Source: a virus. Taken from it: DNA of 22,293 bases. Shown one piece after another: positions 1-6,652 of the stretch (its first letter is position 1; each line of letters opens with the position of its first letter). The position numbers and the translations under genes were made by a program. Under the pieces are notes generated by a model. It was not told the origin of the DNA and made no database searches. It saw only the letters and a list, made by a program, of their open reading frames with translations. The DNA is taken from IMG/VR virus record IMGVR_UViG_3300032050_000885, positions 1 to 22,293 of that record; one strand, given 5' to 3'.

Positions 1-53
1 TAATACAATTTTTTATAAAATTATGCACTTTCATTTTATAAAAAATTGTATTA
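1..53. repeat. Perfect 21-bp inverted repeat with 11-nt loop
   Basis: Bases 1-21 and 33-53 are exact reverse complements, separated by an 11-nt spacer (TATGCACTTTC). Only one pair per arm is G/C; the rest is A/T. In RNA it would form a long, weak hairpin and in DNA a possible cruciform or easily melted element. No T-run follows, so it is not a classic intrinsic terminator, though it could end or protect the transcript of an upstream gene outside the window. Its left arm begins at the first base shown, so the repeat may extend further upstream. Confidence 0.85.
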
Positions 54-69
54 TAATAACAAATAGGAG
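52..69 (+). promoter_or_regulatory. Possible -10 box and ribosome binding site for the first gene
   Basis: TATAAT lies at 52-57, at the outer edge of the inverted repeat. AGGAG lies at 65-69, nine bases before the ATG at 79. No good -35 hexamer is found 16-18 bases upstream of the TATAAT (TTTCAT is poor), so the promoter call is weak. The ribosome binding site is convincing and fixes the start codon of the first gene. Confidence 0.4.
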
Positions 70-78
70 TTAAAAAAT

Positions 79-525
79 ATGGCACATTTTGCAGAAGTAA
101 ACAGTTATGGTTTAGTATTAAGAGTAGTTGTTATTGATAATAATGACGTCAACGCAAACGGTGGTGATCAATCAGTTGGAGCTGAAGAAAAAGTTAAATC
201 TATAGTTCCTTTTACATCTGGTAACAGATGGGTTCAAACTTCTTATAACAATAATTTCAGAAAACAATACGCTGGAATTGGTTATACGTTTGATTCTGTT
301 AAAAACAAATTCATTGCACCTCAACCTTTTGCATCTTGGTCACTCGATGCTAATGACGACTGGCAAGCACCCGTTGCATATCCAACAGTTACAACTTATG
401 GAGATAATGTAAGATACAGGATTTCTTGGGATGAAGCTGGACAAAGATGGATTGGTAAAGACGATCAAAATAATTCATTCGCTTGGTCACCTGAAACTTC
501 ATCTTGGATTGCTACAGGCAATTAA
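79..525 (+). CDS. Conserved marine-phage structural protein, small
   Basis: 148 residues. The N-terminus (MAHFAEVNSYGLVLRVVVID) and the central RWVQTSYNNNFRKQYAGIGY block (residues 50-69), followed by a W-rich stretch (SWSLDANDDWQAP, 86-98), match from memory a small protein common in T4-like cyanophages and other marine phages, usually encoded near tail-fibre or neck genes and of unknown exact role. The C-terminal third repeats short W-containing units (ISWDEAGQRWIG, FAWSPETSSWIA), like a small beta-repeat. There is no signal peptide or membrane segment. The AGGAG at 65-69 supports the start. It lies 25 bases upstream of the glycine-rich fibre gene and is probably co-transcribed with it. A fibre-associated or head-tail accessory role is inference from position. 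Confidence 0.7.
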   Translation: MAHFAEVNSYGLVLRVVVIDNNDVNANGGDQSVGAEEKVKSIVPFTSGNRWVQTSYNNNFRKQYAGIGYTFDSVKNKFIAPQPFASWSLDANDDWQAPVAYPTVTTYGDNVRYRISWDEAGQRWIGKDDQNNSFAWSPETSSWIATGN

Positions 526-550
526 AGAATTTTAAAAACGGAGTAAGATC

Positions 551-2353
551 ATGGGATCACCCAATGGCGGTATCATAGGCGTAGTCAATCCAACATCGTT
601 TGGAAAGTGTACTGTCACATCTAAAACGTCATCAAGCCCATTAACCACGCAACCTGGAACTAGAATTGCATCTGTTGCAGTTGTAGCTGGTGGAGGTGGG
701 GGAGGTGGATATGTTGGAGGTGGTGGAGCAGGTGGTTTAAGAACTTCAACGTGTATTTCAGTTTGTGGAGCAACAGCATATCCAGTAACAGTTGGTGGAG
801 GTGGAGCAGCAGGTGCTTCAACTCCTTTACCAGGTGCATCAGGAACAGATTCAACATTTTCAACAATCACTTCAGCAGGTGGAGGAGGAGGTGGACCTAT
901 TGGTCCAACAGCAGCTGGAGCTGCAGGAGGATCAGGTGGAGGAGGAAGAGGAACTGGAGTTGGAGGAGCAGGAAATACACCACCAGTTAGTCCATCACAA
1001 GGAAATACAGGTGGAACTGGAGCTACAGATTCTGCCACATTTACAACAGGTGGAGGAGGTGGAGGAGCAGGAGCTGTTGGTTCAAATGCTGTAACAAGTA
1101 CAGCTGGAGCAGGAGGAGCAGGAAGAGATTTAACACCAATTTTTGGACCAGGATTACCTAATTCAGGAATTTATGGTGGAGGTGGTGGAGGTGGAACTTG
1201 TCGTTGTGGCTCACCAGGAGGAGGTGGAGCAGGAGGAACTGGAGGTGGAGGTAATGGTACCAATACATCAGTTAATTGTGCAACAGCAGGAACTGCAAAT
1301 ACTGGAGGTGGTGGTGGAGGTGGTAGAGGATGTGCTACTGGTGTTGGAAAAGCCGGCGGTTCAGGAATCGTTATCGTAAAAGAATTAAACAAGGCCAGTG
1401 GATCGTGGCCGTTGAGTGCACAATTTAGAAGCAGGAAACAAGGAACGTGGCCAACACCACAAATTTCAGTTGACGTAGATTATTTAGTCGTGGCCGGTGG
1501 TGGCGGTGGAGGATTTAATCATGGTGGAGGTGGTGGAGCAGGTGGTTTTAGAACATCTTTCCCTGGTGGAACAAAATTAACATTAACAGGATATGGACCA
1601 TTTAGTACTCCAATTACTATTGGAGGAGGTGGTGCTGGTGGTGGACCAGCTGCTGCAGTAAGTGGAAGTCCATCAATTTTTTCAACAATTACAAGTACAG
1701 GTGGTGGTAAAGGAGGTGGACCACCTGGAGGACCAGGAAATGCTTCACCTGGTGGTTCAGGCGGAGGTGGATCAGGAGAAACAGTAGCAGGAGGATCTGG
1801 AACAGCAGGAACGGGTAATTCTCCTCCAACAAGTCCACCTCAAGGAAATACAGGAGGACTTGGATCAGCACCACAATCAAATGGATCAGCAGGAGGCGGA
1901 GGAGGAGCAGGTGGAGTAGGTTCAGATAGATCTGGATCTCAAGGAGGAAATGGAGGAGTAGGTTCTCCAAACGTAATTTATGACAGCCCAACAGTTGGAA
2001 CACCAGGTCCAGCTCCAGGAAGATATTTTGCAGGAGGTGGAGGAGGAAGTTCAAGTCCATGTGCTCCAACTTCAGGAACAGGTGGAGCAGGTGGTGGTGG
2101 AAATTCTGGCCCAACAAATCCTGGTGCTTGTGTTCAAGCTGGAACAGTTAATACAGGTGGAGGAGGTGGTGGAGGTCCTGGATATGGTAGTGGAGGAGCT
2201 GCCGGTGGATCGGGAATTGTTATTGTAAGAGCTCCAGGAGGAGCATCTATTGCAGCAAGTCCAGGTACAAACACAGTTACAACATTACCGGCACCAGCTG
2301 GAGGTTGTAAAGTGGCGGTATTCACGGTTTCTGGAGATTTAACGATAAGTTAA
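551..2353 (+). CDS. Glycine-rich tail fibre / adhesin with two tandem Gly-rich domains
   Basis: 600 residues. After about 40 residues of leader come two homologous glycine-rich domains: residues 40-278 and 309-561. Each opens with a VVAGGGGGG block and closes with GGSGIVIV(K/R). The linker (279-308) holds SGSWPLSAQFRSRKQGTWP, a W-containing spacer. A 39-residue non-Gly tail (562-600, ending FTVSGDLTIS) follows. Domain 1 contains Cys at 68, 72, 217, 219, 243 and 261; domain 2 has Cys 504 and 527. Phage adhesins rich in Gly runs, such as gp38 of the T4-like phage S16, fold into packed polyglycine-II helices and bind receptors; a similar role here is inferred. GGAG just upstream supports the ATG. 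Three 2OG-Fe(II) oxygenase genes follow directly. The open frames on the opposite strand and other frames here come from the GGN/GGA codon runs. Confidence 0.8.
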   Translation: MGSPNGGIIGVVNPTSFGKCTVTSKTSSSPLTTQPGTRIASVAVVAGGGGGGGYVGGGGAGGLRTSTCISVCGATAYPVTVGGGGAAGASTPLPGASGTDSTFSTITSAGGGGGGPIGPTAAGAAGGSGGGGRGTGVGGAGNTPPVSPSQGNTGGTGATDSATFTTGGGGGGAGAVGSNAVTSTAGAGGAGRDLTPIFGPGLPNSGIYGGGGGGGTCRCGSPGGGGAGGTGGGGNGTNTSVNCATAGTANTGGGGGGGRGCATGVGKAGGSGIVIVKELNKASGSWPLSAQFRSRKQGTWPTPQISVDVDYLVVAGGGGGGFNHGGGGGAGGFRTSFPGGTKLTLTGYGPFSTPITIGGGGAGGGPAAAVSGSPSIFSTITSTGGGKGGGPPGGPGNASPGGSGGGGSGETVAGGSGTAGTGNSPPTSPPQGNTGGLGSAPQSNGSAGGGGGAGGVGSDRSGSQGGNGGVGSPNVIYDSPTVGTPGPAPGRYFAGGGGGSSSPCAPTSGTGGAGGGGNSGPTNPGACVQAGTVNTGGGGGGGPGYGSGGAAGGSGIVIVRAPGGASIAASPGTNTVTTLPAPAGGCKVAVFTVSGDLTIS

Positions 2354-2360
2354 TTCACTC

Positions 2361-2389
2361 TTTACAAACACTGTAAAAATTAATATATA
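2361..2389 (+). promoter_or_regulatory. Putative sigma70-type promoter giving a near-leaderless mRNA
   Basis: TTTACA (2361-2366) and TATATA (2384-2389) are separated by 17 bases, close to the TTGACA-N17-TATAAT consensus. The -10 box ends nine bases before the ATG at 2399, so the predicted transcript would begin about 2-4 bases before the start codon. No Shine-Dalgarno sequence is present. TTTACA also forms a 6-bp inverted repeat with TGTAAA at 2372-2377. AT-rich DNA makes -10-like sequences common, which limits confidence. Confidence 0.45.
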
Positions 2390-2398
2390 GTCATTAGA

Positions 2399-3037
2399 AT
2401 GAATCTACAGAATTATTATTACTATTTTCAAAGTGCACTCACACCTAGATTTTGTGATGAGTTAATTAAATATGGAATTGCACAGCAAGAACAATTAGCT
2501 CTTACTGGTGGTCAAACTGAAAAAATTAATAAAGGTAAAAATTTATCTGACGAAGATTTAAAAGATTTAAAAAAGAAAAGAGATTCAAATATTGTTTGGT
2601 TAAACGATCGTTGGATTTATAAAGAAATTCAACCATTTATACATCAAGCAAATAGATTAGCAGGTTGGAATTTTGATTGGGATTTCAGTGAGTCATGTCA
2701 ATTTACAAAATATAAATTAAATCAATTTTATGATTGGCATTGTGATAGTTGGGAAGCTCCATATGCAAATCCAGATAATAAAGACACTAATGGAAAAATT
2801 AGAAAATTATCTGTTACATGTTCCTTATCAGCACCAGAAGATTATGAAGGTGGAGAATTAGAATTTGATTTTAGAAATATGGATCCTGATAAACAATCAG
2901 TTAGAAAATGTGCTGAAATTAAACCACGTGGGAGTATAGTTGTATTTCCATCTCATGTATGGCATAGAGTTAAACCTGTAACGAAAGGAACAAGATATTC
3001 ATTGGTGATTTGGAACCTTGGATATCCATTTAGATAA
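2399..3037 (+). CDS. 2OG-Fe(II) oxygenase (PKHD / prolyl-4-hydroxylase-like)
   Basis: 212 residues, close to the usual size of PKHD-type hydroxylases. Members use 2-oxoglutarate, O2 and Fe(II) to hydroxylate a substrate. The double-stranded beta-helix motifs are visible: YDWHCDSW gives the HxD iron pair (H114, D116), FPSHVWHRV gives the distal iron ligand H189, and GTRYSLVIW gives R199, the expected 2-oxoglutarate carboxylate binder. Strand GGELEF (151-156) is also typical. The next Met is residue 161, which would cut off the HxD motif, and an in-frame stop lies just upstream at 2381-2383, so the start at 2399 is well supported despite the lack of a ribosome binding site. The stop overlaps the next start (TAATG). 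First of three neighbouring oxygenase-type genes. The substrate is unknown; the adjacent Gly/Pro-rich fibre is one candidate. Confidence 0.88.
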   Translation: MNLQNYYYYFQSALTPRFCDELIKYGIAQQEQLALTGGQTEKINKGKNLSDEDLKDLKKKRDSNIVWLNDRWIYKEIQPFIHQANRLAGWNFDWDFSESCQFTKYKLNQFYDWHCDSWEAPYANPDNKDTNGKIRKLSVTCSLSAPEDYEGGELEFDFRNMDPDKQSVRKCAEIKPRGSIVVFPSHVWHRVKPVTKGTRYSLVIWNLGYPFR

Positions 3038-3732
3038 TGGCAAAAACAGATCAATTACAAGCTTCAGTTTATTTTAGTTCACCAGTCTATTCTATAGAAA
3101 TTCCAGAATGGGTAGATGATACAAATAAGATTTGTGATAAATATATTAAAGACGCAAAGAAGAATAATGCAAAAATTATTAAAGAACGAGAAAAGAAATT
3201 TGGTAAAAAAATAGGAGATCATGGAATGAGTTATCATTCTACATCTTTAGTTGGAGATCCTGCTTTAAAAGAATTACAAGATTATATCGGAGCAACTAGT
3301 TGGAATTGTCTAGATCATATGGGATATGATTTAACTAACTATGAATTATTTTGGACTGAATTCTGGGTACAGGAATTTGGTGAAAAAGGCGGCGGGCATC
3401 ACGAAGGACATATGCACTATGATAACCATATATCTGGTTTTTATTTTTTAAAATGTAGTGAAAAAACTTCAATGCCTGTTTTCCACGATCCAAGACCAGC
3501 TAAACTAATTACACAATTACCATTAAAAGATGAAAAAGAAATTACTTTAGGAACACATCAAATTCATTACCGACCAAAACCAGGTACAATGATATTCTTT
3601 CCAGCTTACATGGAACATCAATATGTGGTAGATGATGGTGTAGAACCTTTTAGATTTATACATTTTAATCTACAAGCTGTGAGAAGAATGATTACAGATA
3701 CTGTAAGAAAACAAACTAAAGGAGAAGTATGA
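3037..3732 (+). CDS. 2OG-Fe(II) oxygenase of the PF13759 / TIGR02466 type
   Basis: 231 residues. The segment HMHYDNHISGFYFL (125-138) corresponds to the family pattern H.Hpns.lSGvyYl and supplies HxD (H127, D129). FHDPRPA (149-155) matches the conserved dPR element. GTMIFFPAYMEHQY (183-196) holds the distal His (H194), and EPFRFIHFNLQ (203-213) holds the 2-oxoglutarate-binding Arg (R206). The catalytic set is therefore complete. The N-terminal 60 residues are lysine-rich and probably helical. It starts inside the stop of the previous oxygenase (TAATG) with no clear ribosome binding site, so translation is probably coupled. Its stop overlaps the next start by ATGA. The sequence family differs from the preceding gene, so this is not a simple tandem duplication. 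Substrate unknown. Confidence 0.85.
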   Translation: MAKTDQLQASVYFSSPVYSIEIPEWVDDTNKICDKYIKDAKKNNAKIIKEREKKFGKKIGDHGMSYHSTSLVGDPALKELQDYIGATSWNCLDHMGYDLTNYELFWTEFWVQEFGEKGGGHHEGHMHYDNHISGFYFLKCSEKTSMPVFHDPRPAKLITQLPLKDEKEITLGTHQIHYRPKPGTMIFFPAYMEHQYVVDDGVEPFRFIHFNLQAVRRMITDTVRKQTKGEV

Positions 3733-4385
3733 GTTTTAAGAAAAATAAATATGCAATTATAAAAGGAGCGATATCAGAGGATCTTGCTAAATTTTGTTAT
3801 GATTATTTCATGATGAAAAGAAAAGTTGCAAGAACAATGTTTGATACAAAATACATTAGTCAATTTACTGAATATTTTGGCGTGTGGAACGATGCTCAAG
3901 TTCCAGAAACATATTCACATTATTCTGATATTGTAATGGAAACATTACTTGTAAAATTACTTCCTATCATGGAAGAGACAACAGGATTAAAATTAAATTC
4001 AAATTATTCTTACGCTAGAATTTATAAAAAAGGAGATGTATTACATCGTCATAAAGATAGATTCAGTTGTGAGATATCTACAACTATGCATTTAGGTGGT
4101 GGTTGTTGGCCAATATATTTAGAACCAGATGCATCACAAGGTGGTGTAGATGAAAAGACTGGTAATTACAAACCATCAAAAGCTAAAGGTGTTAAAGTAA
4201 TGTTAGAGCCAGGTGATATGTTAGTATATCGTGGAAATGAATTAGAACATTGGAGAGAAAAATTAACCTTTGATGATTGTGGTCAAGTATTCTTACATTA
4301 CAATAATGTTGAAACTAAAGGATCTAAAGAAAATATATACGATCGTAGACCTCATTTAGGACTTCCCGCTTGGTTTAAAAAGTGA
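3729..4385 (+). CDS. Third 2OG-Fe(II) oxygenase-like protein
   Basis: 218 residues. YARIYKKGDVLHRHKDRFSC (residues 95-114) carries an HxD pair (H108, D110), and MLEPGDMLVYRGNELEHWRE (158-177) carries the likely distal His (H174), the layout of a 2OG-Fe(II) double-stranded beta-helix. About twelve residues after H174, where the two neighbours have or approach the 2-oxoglutarate-binding Arg, this protein has Gln (CGQVFLHYNN, Q186). From memory a group of phage and bacterial homologues also reads QVFLHY, so this may be a family trait rather than decay, with another residue binding the cosubstrate. An AAAGGAG site at 3718-3724 precedes the ATG, which overlaps the previous stop. Last gene of the oxygenase operon, followed by an 89-base gap with hairpins. 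Oxygenase fold likely; activity less certain. Confidence 0.75.
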   Translation: MSFKKNKYAIIKGAISEDLAKFCYDYFMMKRKVARTMFDTKYISQFTEYFGVWNDAQVPETYSHYSDIVMETLLVKLLPIMEETTGLKLNSNYSYARIYKKGDVLHRHKDRFSCEISTTMHLGGGCWPIYLEPDASQGGVDEKTGNYKPSKAKGVKVMLEPGDMLVYRGNELEHWREKLTFDDCGQVFLHYNNVETKGSKENIYDRRPHLGLPAWFKK

Positions 4386-4392
4386 TATAGAA

Positions 4393-4439
4393 TCCTCTTA
4401 CTAGAGGAGCTTACCACCAATTCTACCTCAAGCTCCTCT
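4393..4439 (+). promoter_or_regulatory. Alternative hairpins in the leader between oxygenase and structural genes
   Basis: AGAGGAGCTT (4403-4412) is perfectly complementary to AAGCTCCTCT (4430-4439), giving a 10-bp stem with a 17-nt loop. The same AGAGGA (4403-4408) can instead pair with TCCTCT (4393-4398) around a 4-nt loop. The two structures exclude each other, as in attenuators. There is no U-run right after the long stem, so it is not a standard terminator; it may pause polymerase, protect an mRNA end or be a processing site. Confidence 0.6.
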
Positions 4440-4446
4440 GGTATTT

Positions 4447-4472
4447 ACTGTATTTATAAGTATAATAGAGGG
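4447..4472 (+). promoter_or_regulatory. Putative promoter (-10 TATAAT) and close GAGGG site
   Basis: TATAAT at 4461-4466 lies eight bases before the ATG at 4475, and GAGGG (4468-4472) lies between them, closer to the start than a normal ribosome binding site. No good -35 is present at 16-18 bases. The upstream hexamer ACTGTA (4447-4452), eight bases before TATAAT, is also found eight bases before the TATATA at 2384. If the -10 is real, the transcript would be almost leaderless. Confidence 0.35.
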
Positions 4473-4474
4473 TT

Positions 4475-6652
4475 ATGCCACTACAAAAGATACAATTTAA
4501 ACCTGGATTTAATAAACAACAAACTGCAACCGGAGCCGAAGGGCAATGGATTGATGGTGATAATATAAGATTTCGTTATGGTGAACCACAGAAAATAGGT
4601 GGATACCAGCAACTCGTCTCTAGCACCTTAGCAGGTCCTGCACGAGACCAGCATACTTGGACAGCATTAGATGGTAAAAAATATGCAGCAATCGGTACTT
4701 CAAAATTATTAGTTATTTATTATGAAGGTTCTTTTTATGATATTACACCCCTTGATACTGCACTAACATCTTGTACTTATACATCAACAACAGGATCATC
4801 AACTGTTACAATTACTAAAGCAGCGCATGGATTAGAGGTAGGAGATTATTTAATATTTTCTGCAGCAACAACACCAGGATCGCCTACTACAAGTTATACA
4901 TCAGCAAGTTTTACAACAAACGTTTTTGAAGTTAAATCAGTTCCTACATCAGGTACTTTTACACTTACGATGCCATCTAATGAGTCAGGCACAGGTGTTA
5001 CTGCAGGTGGAAATTTAACAGTGGATCCTTATATTTCTATTGGGCCAACATTTCAAACTCCAGCCTTTGGTTATGGTACAGGATATTGGGGTGGAACTAT
5101 TCCAACTTCAGCTACCACATTATTAGATGGAGCTATTAATAATGCAGTTACAACAATTACTGTAGATTCTACAGCCGCGTTTCCAACATCGGGTCGAATA
5201 GATATTGATACAGAATTAATTACTTATTCAGGTAAAACTGCAACTCAATTTTTAGGATGCACTAGAGGTGCAAATGGATCAACAGCTGCATCTCATTCAG
5301 ATAATGCAACCGTTACAAATGCAACAAGTTGGGTTGATTGGGGAGAAGAATCAAATACTGCAGGTGTGATATTAGCGCCAGGTTCTTGGTCAATTGATAA
5401 TTATGGACAGATTTTAGTTGCAACAGTTAAGAATGGTAAAACATTTACTTGGGACCCTTCTATTCCTTTAAGATTATTAACAAGGGCAACCGTTGTTGCA
5501 AATGCTCCAACAGCTTCAATTATGAGTGTTGTATCAGATAGAGATAGACATTTATTCTTAATGGGAACAGAAACAACCATTGGAGATCCATCAACACAAG
5601 ACCCGATGTTTATAAGATTTTCAAATCAAGAAGATATTAATACTTGGAATCCAACGGTGACTAATACTGCAGGAACATTCAGGCTAGATACGGGCAACGA
5701 GATTATAGGAGCAATACAAGGTAAAGATTACATCTTTGTTTTAACAGATCAGGCAGCATATACTATTCAATTTGTTGGCCCTCCATTTACATTTTCAGTT
5801 AGACAAGTTGGAACTAATTGCGGTTGTATTGGTCAACATGCAATGGTGTTTGCACAAGGAGCAGTCTTCTGGATTGGATTTGGTGGTGGATTCTTTGCAT
5901 TTGATGGAACGGTAAAACAATTACCATCACTTGTTGAAGACTTTGTATTTACAGATACTGGGGACAATTTAGGAATTAACTATGATGCAAGTCAAATTAC
6001 TTTTGCTTATCACAATTCATTATTTAATGAAGTTGGTTGGTTTTATGCAAAAGCAGGTTCAACTCAATTAGATAGAAACGTTGTTTATAATTTTGTTGAA
6101 AATACTTGGGCCGTTGGATCTTTAACTAGAACAACTTATAATGATGCAACAACTTTTGATTTACCTTATGCCACACAATACAATGCAACAGCCACACCAA
6201 CTTTTCCAACAATTAATGGTGTAAGTAATTTACCAGGTTCAACTAAATACTGGGAACATGAAATAGGTGTTAATGAAGTAGATGCAAATGGTAATCAAAC
6301 AGCAATAGCTGCTTATATTAAATCAGGAGATTACGATATATCAGAACAAGGATTAGGCGGAGATGGTCAATTAATAATGCGTGTTAAACGATTTATTCCA
6401 GACTTTAAAAGTTTAGAAGGCAATGCAAAGATAACTTTATTCTTTAGAGACTATCCAGCAAATAGTGAATCAACTCCTTCTACAACACCACCATTAATTA
6501 CAGGACCTTTTACAATTACATCTTCAACTGATAAAGTAGATACGCGCGTGCGAGGAAGACAGGTAAGTTTAAAAATAGAAAATGATGCAGTGGGTGAAAC
6601 TTGGAGATATGGAACTTTGAGATTAGATATTGAAGCAGGCGGAAGAAGATAA
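4475..6652 (+). CDS. Virion structural protein, tail/DNA-stabilisation type
   Basis: 725 residues. The opening MPLQKIQFKPGFNKQQTATG and GDNIRFRYGEPQKIGGYQ resemble a widespread podovirus and prophage structural protein that begins with FKPGi.re.T..egg and kvRFR.G.PekigGw. Two inserted beta-rich modules are visible: about 99-188 (TSTTGSSTVTITKAAHGLEVGDYL) and about 213-283 (TTLLDGAINNAVTTITVDST through GCTRGANGSTAASHSDNATV), the latter a module seen in many phage tail proteins. The remainder has repeated W/G-rich blade-like segments (FVLTDQAAYTIQFVGPPFTF, VFWIGFGGGFFAFDG), suggesting a beta-propeller-like tail or hub body. No signal peptide. Its stop overlaps the next start by TAATG. First gene of the second structural operon. 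Exact virion position is not determined from sequence. Confidence 0.7.
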   Translation: MPLQKIQFKPGFNKQQTATGAEGQWIDGDNIRFRYGEPQKIGGYQQLVSSTLAGPARDQHTWTALDGKKYAAIGTSKLLVIYYEGSFYDITPLDTALTSCTYTSTTGSSTVTITKAAHGLEVGDYLIFSAATTPGSPTTSYTSASFTTNVFEVKSVPTSGTFTLTMPSNESGTGVTAGGNLTVDPYISIGPTFQTPAFGYGTGYWGGTIPTSATTLLDGAINNAVTTITVDSTAAFPTSGRIDIDTELITYSGKTATQFLGCTRGANGSTAASHSDNATVTNATSWVDWGEESNTAGVILAPGSWSIDNYGQILVATVKNGKTFTWDPSIPLRLLTRATVVANAPTASIMSVVSDRDRHLFLMGTETTIGDPSTQDPMFIRFSNQEDINTWNPTVTNTAGTFRLDTGNEIIGAIQGKDYIFVLTDQAAYTIQFVGPPFTFSVRQVGTNCGCIGQHAMVFAQGAVFWIGFGGGFFAFDGTVKQLPSLVEDFVFTDTGDNLGINYDASQITFAYHNSLFNEVGWFYAKAGSTQLDRNVVYNFVENTWAVGSLTRTTYNDATTFDLPYATQYNATATPTFPTINGVSNLPGSTKYWEHEIGVNEVDANGNQTAIAAYIKSGDYDISEQGLGGDGQLIMRVKRFIPDFKSLEGNAKITLFFRDYPANSESTPSTTPPLITGPFTITSSTDKVDTRVRGRQVSLKIENDAVGETWRYGTLRLDIEAGGRR

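Noticed and set aside
1-53. Inverted repeat as an intrinsic terminator
   Set aside because: The stem is nearly all A/T and is not followed by a T-run, so the standard terminator label is not supported.
532-1038. Proline-rich open frame on the minus strand, with similar ones at 1171-1392 and 2134-2325
   Set aside because: They are reverse-strand readings of the GGN codon runs of the glycine-rich fibre; they lack ribosome binding sites and sensible composition.
792-1379. Glu/Gln/Val-rich plus-strand frames inside the fibre gene
   Set aside because: They result from reading the GGTGGAGGA repeats in a shifted frame and have no start signals; the Gly frame has start site, domain structure and family resemblance.
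551-2353. GGTGGAGG repeats as a CRISPR-like or minisatellite array
   Set aside because: There are no regular repeat-spacer units; the periodicity is codon-based and explained by the glycine-rich protein.
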